From: Mesorhizobium sp. WSM4904
GTDB taxonomy: Bacteria; Pseudomonadota; Alphaproteobacteria; Rhizobiales; Rhizobiaceae
DNA length: 64,000 nucleotides
Direction: 5' to 3'
NCBI RefSeq assembly: GCF_029674545.1
Contig: NZ_CP121354.1
Coordinates: forward strand, 2,055,001-2,119,000
In this document: piece after piece, positions 38,869-47,467 of the stretch
Layout of the letters: each line of letters opens with the position of its first letter
Position numbering within the stretch: position 1 is the first letter of the stretch
Program-made: the position numbers and the translations under genes
Notes under the pieces: model-generated
The model's input: the letters and a program-made list of their open reading frames with translations, nothing else
Database searches by the model: none
Told to the model about the DNA's origin: nothing

Positions 38869-40164
38869 ATGGCTCGTTCGACAGGTTTCAATTCCGGTCT
38901 CGATATCGGCAAATCCTACTATGTCGCCACCGCCAATCCGGCGCCGGACCATCAGCCACTCATCGGCGACGTCGAGGCTGACCTCGTAGTGGTCGGCGGC
39001 GGCTGCACCGGGCTTTCGGCTGCACTTCACGCGGCCGAACGCGGCCTGAAGGTGGTGCTGCTCGAAGGCGGCAAGATCGGCTGGGGCGCCTCCGGCCGCA
39101 ATGGCGGCCAGATGATCCCCGGCTTGCGCAGGGGCGCCAAGGGGCTGGTCAAGGCGTTCGGGCCGGAACGGGCGAAGGCGCTGTTCGACCTCGCCTTCGA
39201 GGCACGCGGGCTGGTGCTCGACATCATCGAGCGCCACGGCATCGAGTGCGACCTGCGCCTGACCGGTCATCTGGTCGGCGCGGTCAACGGCTCCGACATG
39301 CGCGACTTCGAGGAAGAGGCAGAGTGCCTCGCCAAGGTTATGGACTTTACCGATGTCGAGGTCCTGTCGGCGGCGCAGGCGCGGCAGATGGTGGACACGC
39401 CCTATCAGGGCGCGGTCTTCGAGAGGCTCGGCGGCCACATGCATCCGCTGAACTATACGCTGGGGCTGGCGCGCGCCGCAGTCGGCGCCGGCGTTATGAT
39501 CCACGAGAACTCGGTCGCCGTCCGGCTGGAGCGCGAGCCGTCCATCCGGGTCTTCACCGACAAGGGTTCGGTCCGCGCGCGTCATGTCGTGTTGGCCGGC
39601 GATGCGCTGCTGGAAGGGCTCGAGCCGCGCGTCAACAGCCGCATCATGCCGATCGGCAACTACATCGTTGCCACCGAGCCTTTGGGCGGGCGCAATGTCA
39701 TACCGTCCAATGTCGCGGTTTCGGACACGCTCTTCGTCGTCAACTATTACCGCATGTCGGCGGACGGCCGGCTGCTGTTTGGCGGCGGCGAGCGCTATAC
39801 GCCTTCGCCGCCGGCCGACATTGCCGGTTTCGTGCGGCCGCATATGGAAAAGACCTTCCCGCAGCTCGGAGGCTGCCGGATCGATCACGCCTGGGGCGGG
39901 CTGGTGTCGGTGACGACGTCACGCCTGCCGCATGTCGGGCACTACGGCGAGGTCTATTTCGCGCATGGCTATTCCGGCAAGGGCGCCATCCTGTCGACGC
40001 TGTCGGGCAAACTGCTCGCGGAAGCGATCACGGGGGACGCCTCGCGGCTCGACCTGTTCTCGACGCTGACGCCGCTGCCGTTCCCCGGCGGCACTGCGCT
40101 GCGCGGCCCGCTCTATGTGCTCGGCATGCTGTGGTATGCAATGCGCGATCGGCTGAGACATTAG
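38869..40164 (+). CDS. FAD-dependent gamma-glutamylpolyamine oxidase, PuuB-like
   Basis: A 431-residue DAO-family flavoprotein. The FAD-binding VVVGGGCTGLSAALHAAERG is at about residues 41-60 and GWGASGRNGGQMIPGLR follows, a hallmark of PuuB/OrdL proteins. The C-terminal region has HGYSGKGAILST. It should oxidise the gamma-glutamyl amine to the aldehyde. The ATG at 38869 lies just after the PuuA-like stop. The aldehyde dehydrogenase and amide hydrolase of the pathway are not in the window. Confidence 0.88.
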   Translation: MARSTGFNSGLDIGKSYYVATANPAPDHQPLIGDVEADLVVVGGGCTGLSAALHAAERGLKVVLLEGGKIGWGASGRNGGQMIPGLRRGAKGLVKAFGPERAKALFDLAFEARGLVLDIIERHGIECDLRLTGHLVGAVNGSDMRDFEEEAECLAKVMDFTDVEVLSAAQARQMVDTPYQGAVFERLGGHMHPLNYTLGLARAAVGAGVMIHENSVAVRLEREPSIRVFTDKGSVRARHVVLAGDALLEGLEPRVNSRIMPIGNYIVATEPLGGRNVIPSNVAVSDTLFVVNYYRMSADGRLLFGGGERYTPSPPADIAGFVRPHMEKTFPQLGGCRIDHAWGGLVSVTTSRLPHVGHYGEVYFAHGYSGKGAILSTLSGKLLAEAITGDASRLDLFSTLTPLPFPGGTALRGPLYVLGMLWYAMRDRLRH

Positions 40165-40304
40165 GGTCTGTTGATATTCAGGTGAGGCGGCCTGCAAATG
40201 GTGGCTTCCTGCGCTTCCGGTGCTCACGTACTTTGAGTATGCTCCGCTCCGGTTCTCGGAAGCCATCATTTTCGGCTCGGCCTGACCTCAATCTCAACAG
40301 ACCC
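40164..40304. repeat. 141-bp palindromic element touching the PuuB-like stop codon
   Basis: Outer arms GGGTCTGTTGA (from 40164) and TCAACAGACCC (to 40304) are inverted copies; inner arms around TGGCTTCC and GGAAGCCA also pair. The whole forms one long hairpin. It begins on the last base of the stop codon. No coding content. Resembles a miniature mobile or RIME-like element. Confidence 0.7.
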
Positions 40305-40376
40305 TGGGCTGGCTTTCCCTTTCCCGGCGTGGCTAATGTCCTGAGGCCGGGAACGAAATCCCGGGAAGGAAGAGCG

Positions 40377-41165
40377 ATGAATATCGAGCCTGGACGGCTG
40401 ACGAAGAAGGAGCGACATGAGCTGATCCTGTCGGAAGTCCGGCGCTCGGCGTCGATCCGCATCTCGAAGCTCGCCCGGCGCATCGGCGTCGCCGGCGAGA
40501 CCATCCGACGCGATCTCATCGAGCTCGGCGAAGCGGGGCTCATCAACCGCACCTATGGCGGTGCGACGATCTCGCTGATGACGTCCGAACCGGTGATCGC
40601 CGAACGCGGCCTCACCCTGGTCGAGGAGCGCGCCCGCATCGGGCGCGGTGCCGCGAGCCTGGTCGAGAACGGCCGCATCGTGATGATCGATGGCGGATCG
40701 ACGACCTACGAGGTCGCGCGCAGCCTTTCCCAGTTGCGGCGAGATATCACCCTCATCACCAACTCGGTCGGCATCGCATCGGTCGCCGGCGCCAACCAGA
40801 GCTTCCGTGTCATCCTCTGCCCGGGCACCTATGACGGGCGCGAGGCTGCCGTGCTTGGCGAGGACACGGTCGAGTTCGTGCGCCGCTACAATGCCGATGT
40901 GGCGATCATCGGCGCGTCGGCCGTCAATGCCGAGGGGCCGAGCGACATGGTTTCGGGCGCGGCCGCCGTGAAGCGCGCGATGATGGCCCGATCCTTGTCG
41001 ACGATGCTGGTCGTCACCAACGACAAATTCGGCCGCAGCAGCCTGGAACGCGTTTGTGCGCTGAGCGATATTTCCGACGTCGTCACCGACAGCGAGCCAG
41101 CGGCCGAGCTGCGCACCGCCGTCGACGAGGCAGGCGGCGAACTGCACGTCTTTGCCGGAGACTGA
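40377..41165 (+). CDS. DeoR family transcriptional regulator
   Basis: A 262-residue regulator. The DeoR HTH is at about residues 10-60 (SIRISKLARRIGVAGETIRRDL), and a sugar-phosphate-isomerase-like ligand domain follows (MIDGGSTTYEVA, TLITNS, VAIIGASAV). The ATG at 40377 has GAAGGA upstream. The target genes are not evident: it ends convergently with the peptide importer operon and follows the PuuB-like gene after a palindromic element. Confidence 0.87.
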   Translation: MNIEPGRLTKKERHELILSEVRRSASIRISKLARRIGVAGETIRRDLIELGEAGLINRTYGGATISLMTSEPVIAERGLTLVEERARIGRGAASLVENGRIVMIDGGSTTYEVARSLSQLRRDITLITNSVGIASVAGANQSFRVILCPGTYDGREAAVLGEDTVEFVRRYNADVAIIGASAVNAEGPSDMVSGAAAVKRAMMARSLSTMLVVTNDKFGRSSLERVCALSDISDVVTDSEPAAELRTAVDEAGGELHVFAGD

Positions 41166-41176
41166 ATGGATATCGG

Positions 41177-41683
41177 TTAAGCGTCCCTGTTGGTCAGCGC
41201 GATATGGCAGCAGCCGGAGCCATGGCCGGGCGTCCAGGTGACGTTGGCGAAGCGCACGCCGGTCGCCTCGAACAGGCCGCGGTCGAAGGCGCCGGCAATG
41301 CGGCAGAGCGTGGCCAGCTTTTCCTCGCTGACGCCGGCCTCGACCCAAGCGTCCTTCAGCGGGCAACGCTTGACCTTGAAGGCGATGTGGTCCGGCCCGC
41401 GATCGACATGGGTCGGATACATTCGGCCATCATCAGGGCTGACGGCCAGGAACGCTTCGCCGATCGCTGGTGCGTCGTTGGGGCCGAAATCGGCGAAAGC
41501 CGCCGCCGCGACCTCCCGGCCGCGCTTTTCGATGGTGCGGATCATCACCGCTTCGGCCTTCTCGGCACCGAGCTCGGCGGTCAGCTCGTCGAGGAAGAGG
41601 CGATAGAGATCGGCCCGGTTGCGGAAAGCGGAGTCGAGCTCGCGCGACAGTTTTTCGGCTCTGGCTGTTTCGGGATCGGTCAT
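41177..41683 (-). CDS. L-2-amino-thiazoline-4-carboxylic acid hydrolase-like protein
   Basis: A 168-residue protein of the ATC-hydrolase family, recognised by the C-terminal pattern VKRCPLKDAW, AFDRGLFEATG and GSGCCHIALTNRD with conserved Cys and His residues. Characterised members convert 2-amino-thiazoline-4-carboxylate towards cysteine; most members are untested. It is the last gene of the Dpp-type importer operon, starting in a 4-nt overlap with the ATPase stop, so its substrate may be imported by that system. Confidence 0.78.
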   Translation of the reverse strand: MTDPETARAEKLSRELDSAFRNRADLYRLFLDELTAELGAEKAEAVMIRTIEKRGREVAAAAFADFGPNDAPAIGEAFLAVSPDDGRMYPTHVDRGPDHIAFKVKRCPLKDAWVEAGVSEEKLATLCRIAGAFDRGLFEATGVRFANVTWTPGHGSGCCHIALTNRDA

Positions 41684-42459
41684 GGCGTTGTGATCCTGCT
41701 CAATTTCGGCGTTGCCGCCACCAGCGCCTTGCCGATCGCCGATTGCGGGTCGGCGACGACGGCGCGGGCATCGCCGCTTTCGGCGATCCGGCCAGCGTCG
41801 AGGATGACGACGCGATGGGCGACGGCTCGGATGACGCCGAGATCATGCGAAATGAAGAGATAGGCGATCCGTTCCTGTCTTTGCAGGTCGAGCAGCAGTT
41901 CCAGGATCTGTCCCCGCACCGACACATCGAGCGCCGAAACGGCCTCGTCGAGCACGATCAGGGACGGCCGCGCGGCGATGGCGCGGGCGATGGCCACGCG
42001 CTGGCGTTGGCCGCCGGAAATCTCGTGGATGGCGCGCGCTGCAAGGCCGGCATCAAGACCGACGCGCCCCAGCAGCGCCGCAATATGACGCGGGCGCTCT
42101 GCGCGGGAGGCGATGCCATGAATGCGCAACGGGTCGTCCAGCACGCGCGCCACGGTGGCGCGCGGATTAAAGGCGGCGAGCGGATCCTGGAACACCATCT
42201 GGAGGCGGGCGCGGCGCGCGCGCAGCGCGGCGCCCGACAGCGCAAGGAAGTCCGCGCCTTCGAATTCGACGCGCCCGGCGTCCGGCTCGATCAGGCGCAG
42301 CACCAGCCGCGCGATCGTCGACTTGCCGCTGCCCGACGGGCCGGCGAGCGCCAGCGTCTCGGCCGGGCCGATCTCGAATGAGACATCGTCAACCGCGGGA
42401 AAAGGCTTGCCGCCGCGGTAATAGCGCTTGGCAAGGTTGGAGACGGCGAGCAGGCTCAT
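41680..42459 (-). CDS. Peptide-type ABC transporter ATP-binding protein, DppF-like
   Basis: A 259-residue ATPase: Walker A GPSGSGKST, SGGQRQRVAIARAI and LIVLDEAVSALD. It is shorter than typical DppF because the C-terminal oligopeptide motif is trimmed. The start overlaps the DppD-like stop by four bases. Confidence 0.9.
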   Translation of the reverse strand: MSLLAVSNLAKRYYRGGKPFPAVDDVSFEIGPAETLALAGPSGSGKSTIARLVLRLIEPDAGRVEFEGADFLALSGAALRARRARLQMVFQDPLAAFNPRATVARVLDDPLRIHGIASRAERPRHIAALLGRVGLDAGLAARAIHEISGGQRQRVAIARAIAARPSLIVLDEAVSALDVSVRGQILELLLDLQRQERIAYLFISHDLGVIRAVAHRVVILDAGRIAESGDARAVVADPQSAIGKALVAATPKLSRITTP

Positions 42460-43466
42460 GCCGAAGCGCCCTGCCGGCCAAGCAGCGGCTCGGCGTCGAG
42501 GCCGAGATGGGCATCGAGCAGCGTGCGCGTATAGGCATGGCGCGGCGCTTCGACGATCTGGCGGGTCCCGCCGATCTCGACCAATTCGCCATGGCGCAGC
42601 ACCGCGATGCGCTCGGCAAGCGTGGCGGCGAGCGCGATGTCGTGGCTGATGAAAAGCAACGTCATGCCATCCTCGGCCACCAGCCTGCGGATCAGGGTGA
42701 CGATCTCGGCCTGGACGATGGTGTCGAGCGCGCTGGTCGCCTCGTCGGCGATCAGCAGTTTCGGTCCGGCGGCGATTGCCGCGGCGATCGCCACGCGCTG
42801 CCTCTGGCCGCCGGAAAGCTGGTGCGGGTAAGCGCGCAAGGCGGATTCAGGGTCGAGCAGGCGGACGCGTTCGAGGAGGGTTTTGGCTCGGGCCAGGGAT
42901 TGGGACCAGCCGAGGCCTAGATGGGTGTGCACGACTTCAGCGATTTGTTTGCCGATCGGCATGACGGGGTCGAGGCTGGAGGAGGGATCCTGGAAGACGA
43001 AGCCGATGTCGTGGCCGAGGCGGGGGATGGTATCGCGAGGACGAAAAGGCTGGCGCTCTACGGCGCCCCCCTCTGTCCTGCCGGACATCTCCCCCACTTG
43101 GGGGGAGATTGAGCTGTCGCTGCCGCTTTCGCCAATCGCCGGCGCTGCAGGAGGAGAGCCGGCAGCGGAACTGCTGATCTCCCCCCTTGTGGGGGAGATG
43201 TCCGGCAGGACAGAGGGGGGCGCGAAGGAACGAGAGGTTTGCGATTTCGGTATCGGCCAACCGATGCTTCCGCCAATCACAGCGGACCCCGCCAACAACC
43301 CCGCAATCGCCAGCGCCAGCGTGCTTTTGCCCGAACCGCTCTCGCCGATGATCGCGAGGCGCTCTCCTGCGAGAACATCCAGGCACACACCGTTCAGTGC
43401 CGCCACCTCGAGGCCGTCGCGGCTGTAGCGGACAGAGAGATCTCGGATCGAGAGCAGCGCCGTCAC
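42456..43466 (-). CDS. Peptide-type ABC transporter ATP-binding protein, DppD-like, with in-frame repeat insertion
   Basis: A 336-residue ATPase. Walker A GESGSGKST is at residues 42-50, the Q-loop VFQDPSSSLDPV at about 157-168, then LSGGQRQRVAIAAAI and LLIADEATSALD. Residues about 82-135 are encoded by a palindromic repeat at 43063-43223 and match no ATPase sequence; they sit in the variable stretch between Walker A and the Q-loop. The frame is kept, so the protein may still work with a surface loop of about 54 extra residues. The GTG start at 43466 overlaps the upstream permease stop. Confidence 0.85.
   Translation of the reverse strand: MTALLSIRDLSVRYSRDGLEVAALNGVCLDVLAGERLAIIGESGSGKSTLALAIAGLLAGSAVIGGSIGWPIPKSQTSRSFAPPSVLPDISPTRGEISSSAAGSPPAAPAIGESGSDSSISPQVGEMSGRTEGGAVERQPFRPRDTIPRLGHDIGFVFQDPSSSLDPVMPIGKQIAEVVHTHLGLGWSQSLARAKTLLERVRLLDPESALRAYPHQLSGGQRQRVAIAAAIAAGPKLLIADEATSALDTIVQAEIVTLIRRLVAEDGMTLLFISHDIALAATLAERIAVLRHGELVEIGGTRQIVEAPRHAYTRTLLDAHLGLDAEPLLGRQGASA
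43063..43223. repeat. 161-bp palindromic repeat inserted in frame within the DppD-like gene
   Basis: Terminal inverted repeats of about 46 bp. The left arm begins GCGCCCCCCTCTGTCCTGCC and the right arm ends with its reverse complement at 43223. The same arms flank the element at 45325-45479, and a related pair flanks 48671-48851. On the minus strand the element reads through without a stop, giving Pro/Ser/Gly-rich sequence (SVLPDISP, VGEMSGRTEGG). Confidence 0.88.
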
Positions 43467-44293
43467 GACAGGCTCCTGCGCACCGCGCTGCTTTCGACCA
43501 CGCCCTCGCCAGCGAGGTAGACGCCGAGCACGGTCAGCACCAGCGCGATGCCGGGAAAGATCGACAGATACGGCGCGGTGCGCAACACGGCCCGGCCTTC
43601 GGCAATCATGCCGCCCCAAGTGACGCGGTTGGGATCGCCGAGACCGAGGAAGGAAAGCGCCGCCTCGGTGAGGATGGCCGCAGCCACGATCACCGAGGAC
43701 AGCGCCAGCACCGGCGGCAAGGCGTTGGGTAGCACCTCGCGAAAGGCGATTTCGAGCGGATGCATGCCGATGACGCGGGCGCCGGCGACATAGTCGCGCT
43801 CGCGGATCGACAGCACTTCCGCGCGCGCGACACGCGCCGGTCCGGTCCAGGCGCCGAGTGCTATTGCCGCGACGACCACGCCAAGCGAGGGGCCGACGAT
43901 GCTGACGAAGGCCAGCGCGAGAAGAAAGCTCGGCACGGTCTGGAAGGCGTCGGTGACGCGCATCAGCACCTCGTCGATCAGGCCTCCGGCAAAGCCGGCC
44001 AGCGTGCCGACCACCGCGCCGATAAGGAGCGCCGCGGCGGCCGCCGCCAGACCGACGGCCAGCGAGGTGCGGGCGCCGTGGAAAAGCTCGGCCAGCACGT
44101 CGCGGCCGAGCCGGTCGGTGCCGAGCGGCAGCGACCAGTCCTGGAACGGCGGCAGCAGCGCCGGGCCGGCGATCGCCTGAGGATCGCCTGGGAAAAGCAG
44201 CGGCGCCGCCAACGCCATTGCGGCCAGCAGGGCGAGGATGAGCGCGCCCGCGATCGCTTCCGGCGCGCGGAAGAAACGAAGCAGCCGGCTCAT
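43463..44293 (-). CDS. Peptide-type ABC transporter permease, DppC-like
   Basis: A 276-residue inner-membrane permease. An N-terminal OppC-like segment is followed by LGTDRLGRDVLAELFHGARTS, typical of DppC/OppC, and an EAA loop around GMHPLEIAFREVLPN. Four-base overlaps with the genes on both sides suggest translational coupling. Confidence 0.92.
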   Translation of the reverse strand: MSRLLRFFRAPEAIAGALILALLAAMALAAPLLFPGDPQAIAGPALLPPFQDWSLPLGTDRLGRDVLAELFHGARTSLAVGLAAAAAALLIGAVVGTLAGFAGGLIDEVLMRVTDAFQTVPSFLLALAFVSIVGPSLGVVVAAIALGAWTGPARVARAEVLSIRERDYVAGARVIGMHPLEIAFREVLPNALPPVLALSSVIVAAAILTEAALSFLGLGDPNRVTWGGMIAEGRAVLRTAPYLSIFPGIALVLTVLGVYLAGEGVVESSAVRRSLS

Positions 44294-45276
44294 GCGCCTG
44301 CCTCACCGGCGCCGACGCGCGGATCGAGAAAGGCATAGGCGAGGTCGACCAGGAGGTTGATGGCGACGACGAGCACGGCGCTCACCAGGATGATGCCGAG
44401 CAGCAGCGGCGTGTCCCGCCCGGCGACGGCTTCCTGCGCCAGCCGGCCGAGGCCTGGCACGGCAAAGACGCTTTCGATGACGACGCTGCCGCCCAGCATC
44501 TGCGCCGATTGCAGGCCGAGCATGGTGACCAGCGGCAGGAGCGCGTTGCGGGCGACATGCGCAAGCACGATGCGGCGGCGCGCCAGGCCCCGGGCACGGG
44601 CGGCGAGGATAAAGTCCTGGCGCCATGCCTCGGCCATGCCGGCGCGCATCATGCGCAGATAGAGCGCAAGATAGATGAAACCGAGCGCCGAGACCGGCAG
44701 CACGAGATGGGTGACGATGTCGGTGGCCCGCGCCAGCCCGGTCTTGCCGGAGGCGATGGTCTCGATGCCGCCGATCGGCAGCCAGCGCAGGTCGACGGCG
44801 AAAATCACGATCAAGACCAGGCCAAGCCAGAAACCGGGCACGGCATAAAGCGCCAGCGAGCCGATCGAAAGCAAACGGTCGCGAAAGCTGCCCGGCCGCG
44901 CGCCGGCGTAGATGCCGAGCGCCGAGCCGAGGCCGAAGGAGAGCGCGGTGGCGCTGCCCATCAGGATGAGCGTGGTCGGCAGGCGTTCGAGGACGACATC
45001 GCGGATTGGCCGCGAGAAGGTGACGGACTGGCCGAGATCGAGATGCAGCAGCGCCCAGAGGTAGTTGGCGAGGCGGGTCAGTTCCGACTGGTCGAGGCCC
45101 CAGCGGTGGCGCAGCAATTCGATCATGCCGGCATCGCCGCCGGTCGAGACGATATAGGCGTCGACCGCGTCGCCGGGTGCGGCTTCGAGCAAGAGGAAGC
45201 TGCCGATGACGACGATCAGGAGAACGAAGATGCTGCCGACGAGGCGGCGGCGAAGGAGGATGAGGGCGCGGGTCAT
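44290..45276 (-). CDS. Peptide-type ABC transporter permease, DppB-like
   Basis: A 328-residue inner-membrane permease with an N-terminal membrane segment, a periplasmic loop (LLRHRWGLDQSELTRLANYL), five further hydrophobic segments, and the family pattern RMMRAGMAEAWRQDFILAARARGL. It is separated from the binding-protein gene upstream by a 270-bp spacer holding a palindromic repeat. Confidence 0.92.
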   Translation of the reverse strand: MTRALILLRRRLVGSIFVLLIVVIGSFLLLEAAPGDAVDAYIVSTGGDAGMIELLRHRWGLDQSELTRLANYLWALLHLDLGQSVTFSRPIRDVVLERLPTTLILMGSATALSFGLGSALGIYAGARPGSFRDRLLSIGSLALYAVPGFWLGLVLIVIFAVDLRWLPIGGIETIASGKTGLARATDIVTHLVLPVSALGFIYLALYLRMMRAGMAEAWRQDFILAARARGLARRRIVLAHVARNALLPLVTMLGLQSAQMLGGSVVIESVFAVPGLGRLAQEAVAGRDTPLLLGIILVSAVLVVAINLLVDLAYAFLDPRVGAGEAGA

Positions 45277-45324
45277 GGCGCCCTCGAAGGCATGGCGACA
45301 TGCTGGTTAGGGCTGCGCCCAGGC

Positions 45325-45479
45325 ACCCCCCTCTGTCCTGCCGGACATCTCCCCCTCAAGGGGGGAGATTGGCTGTTATCTCTGGCTTCGCCAATCTTCG
45401 ACGTTGCAGAACTGGCGAGACAGACAAGCTGCTGATCTCCCCCCTTGAGGGGGAGATGTCCGGCAGGACAGAGGGGGGT
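45325..45479. repeat. 155-bp palindromic repeat between binding protein and permease genes
   Basis: The same family as 43063-43223: the left arm starts ACCCCCCTCTGTCCTGCC and the right arm ends with its reverse complement at 45479. The core shares CTTCGCCAAT with the intragenic copy. It sits within the 270-bp spacer of an operon, where its hairpin could weaken or stabilise the transcript. Confidence 0.88.
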
Positions 45480-45546
45480 ATCGTAGAGCTCGACGTTTGC
45501 TCGTGCGTCTACGACGATTTGGCGAATTCTCATCCGCGCGACTGTG

Positions 45547-47157
45547 TCACGATTCCAAATAGGTGTCCGCCCAGTTCGACACCGCCCAGCGCGGGTTGTT
45601 GGCGATGTTGCCGACGGTGTCGCGGGCGACGGAAATGAAGCTCCATTCGGCGACGTTGATCAACGGCAGGTCGGCCGCGACCTTTTTCTGGAATTCCTTA
45701 TAGAGTTCGGTGCGAGCCGACGTGTCGAGCGTCTCCGAGGCCTTGGCGATCAGCGCGTCGAGCTCAGCGTTCTTGTAGCCGCCCTGGTTGGAGAAGGGCA
45801 CGCCGTCCGGAATGCCGCTCTGCACCAGGATGGTGGTCGAGATCGCCGGGTCGCCGCGGAACACCGGCGGGCCGACGGCGAGGTCGAAGGCATGGTCGGT
45901 GTAGACCGCCTTGATATGCGCGGCCGAGTCGTTGTTGACGATCTCGGCGTCGATGCCGATTGCTGCGAGCGCCTGGCGCAGGTAGTCGCCAAACTGTTTC
46001 GTCTCGTTGAAATAGGGCGCCGGCAAGAGTTTCAGCGTGAAGCGCTTGCCGTCGTCGGCGCGCTTATAGCCGGCTTCATCGAGCAAGTCGTTGGCCTTGC
46101 CGACGTCGAACGGATAGGTCGGAACGTCGGCGGTATAGAATTGCGGATCGTTCTTCGGCACCGGGCCGGTGGCGGTCGCGGCGTAGCCGAGGAAGATCGT
46201 CTTGACGACGAAATCCTTGTCGATGGCATGCGCGATCGCCTGCCGCACCTTCAGGTCGGCCAGTTCCTTGCGGCGGTGGTTGATCTCGACGACGAGCTGG
46301 TAGGTCAGCCCCTCATAGCCCTTAGTGATCACCTTCAGGCCCGGCACCTTGGAGATGCGGTCGAGATCGGCGAGCGGCACGGCGGAAAAGGCAGCGAGCT
46401 GGATCTCTTCCGCCTCGAGCGCCGCGGCGGCCGAAGTGCGGTCGGGCAGCACCTGGTAGACGATCTCGTCGAGATAGGGCTCGTCCTTGCCCCAATAGTC
46501 GTCGTTGCGCGCCAGCCGGTAATATTGGCCGGCCTTGTATTCGGCGAATTTGAACGGACCGGTGCCGACCGGGGCGTTGTTGGCCGGATTGTCCTCGATC
46601 TTGCCATTCTCATAGACATGCTTCGGCACGACGCTCGTCAGCGCCGGCAGCGCGTTACGGATCAGCTGGAACGGGGTCGGCTTGGCGAATTTGAACACCG
46701 CGGTCAGCTCGTCGGGCGTGTCGACGGCGACGAGATACTTGAACACGGTGCGGCCGAGATTCTGCAGCGGCTTCCAGATCTGCAGCGCCGAGAAGGCGAC
46801 ATCGGCCGAGCTGAAGGGCTTGCCGTCATGCCATTTGACGCCGTCGCGCAGCTTGAAGGTTACCGACAGGCCGTCGGCCGCACCTTCCCAGGAGAGCGCA
46901 AGGCGCGGCTGAAGTCCGTCCTTGCCGTCGAAGGAGGCTTCGGCCAGCGTCTCGACGATCTTGCTGGAAATGAAGAAGACGCCATTGGAGGCGACGATCG
47001 CCGGGTTGAGGTTGCGCGGCTCGGAATCGGCGGCGACGATCAGCCTGCCACCCTTCTTCGGCATCTGCGCCTGGACGATCGCCGGCAGCGCGGTCGACGC
47101 CAAGAGCAGCGCCGAACCGGCAAGCAGGCCGCGGCGTGAAATCGTCAGTTCGGACAT
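45547..47157 (-). CDS. Peptide-type ABC transporter substrate-binding protein, DppA-like
   Basis: A 536-residue SBP_bac_5 family protein. It has a Tat-type signal, SRRGLLAGSALLLAST, then the family pattern VKWHDGKPFSSADVAFS and FKFAEYKAGQYYRLARNDDYWG. It begins at ATG with GAGGGGAG eight bases upstream. First gene of the importer operon. The peptide or other ligand is unknown; the downstream ATC-hydrolase-like gene raises the chance of a thiazoline or cysteine-related cargo. Confidence 0.9.
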   Translation of the reverse strand: MSELTISRRGLLAGSALLLASTALPAIVQAQMPKKGGRLIVAADSEPRNLNPAIVASNGVFFISSKIVETLAEASFDGKDGLQPRLALSWEGAADGLSVTFKLRDGVKWHDGKPFSSADVAFSALQIWKPLQNLGRTVFKYLVAVDTPDELTAVFKFAKPTPFQLIRNALPALTSVVPKHVYENGKIEDNPANNAPVGTGPFKFAEYKAGQYYRLARNDDYWGKDEPYLDEIVYQVLPDRTSAAAALEAEEIQLAAFSAVPLADLDRISKVPGLKVITKGYEGLTYQLVVEINHRRKELADLKVRQAIAHAIDKDFVVKTIFLGYAATATGPVPKNDPQFYTADVPTYPFDVGKANDLLDEAGYKRADDGKRFTLKLLPAPYFNETKQFGDYLRQALAAIGIDAEIVNNDSAAHIKAVYTDHAFDLAVGPPVFRGDPAISTTILVQSGIPDGVPFSNQGGYKNAELDALIAKASETLDTSARTELYKEFQKKVAADLPLINVAEWSFISVARDTVGNIANNPRWAVSNWADTYLES

Positions 47158-47313
47158 CGCTCAACTCCCCTCTTCGCGTCGCAACGGGCGCGGACAATGG
47201 GCGCGATTATGGCCTTCGGCAAAGGTTTCGCCAGAGACGGATTTGGCGCATGCTGGCTTGGCTTTGAAATTTTCGTCCGCTGGACCAGTTATATCGAGCC
47301 ATCGACAATTGCA

Positions 47314-47332
47314 GATCTGGTAGGACCAGATT
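47314..47332. promoter_or_regulatory. GATCTGGT-N3-ACCAGATT operator
   Basis: A 19-bp near-perfect palindrome with the same arms and 3-bp spacing as the site at 52199-52217. A weaker copy, TTCTGGCTGGACCAAAG, follows at about 47390-47406. They lie between the divergent DppA-like and M24 peptidase genes. The TGGT-N3-ACCA core fits FadR-type GntR operators. Confidence 0.65.
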
Positions 47333-47467
47333 TGCATCGGAAATACGTTTCGATCGGCGCGGTGGCAAGTTCAACCGGAAGGCAGTTGGTTCTGGCTGGA
47401 CCAAAGTGGCAAAAATGGTGCAGATTTAGGCGAAAGCTTAGGCAGCCAAAAGATCAGGGAGAGGCAG

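Noticed and set aside
40164..40304. Ordinary rho-independent terminator
   Set aside because: The arms span about 141 bp with nested inverted repeats and no T run, which fits an inserted palindromic element better.
42456..43466. DppD-like gene as a pseudogene because of the insertion
   Set aside because: The frame is open throughout and Walker A, Q-loop, signature and Walker B are all intact, so it is kept as a coding gene with an extra loop.
43063..45479. Palindromic repeats as a CRISPR array
   Set aside because: Only single inverted pairs with related cores; no series of equal direct repeats with unique spacers and no cas genes.
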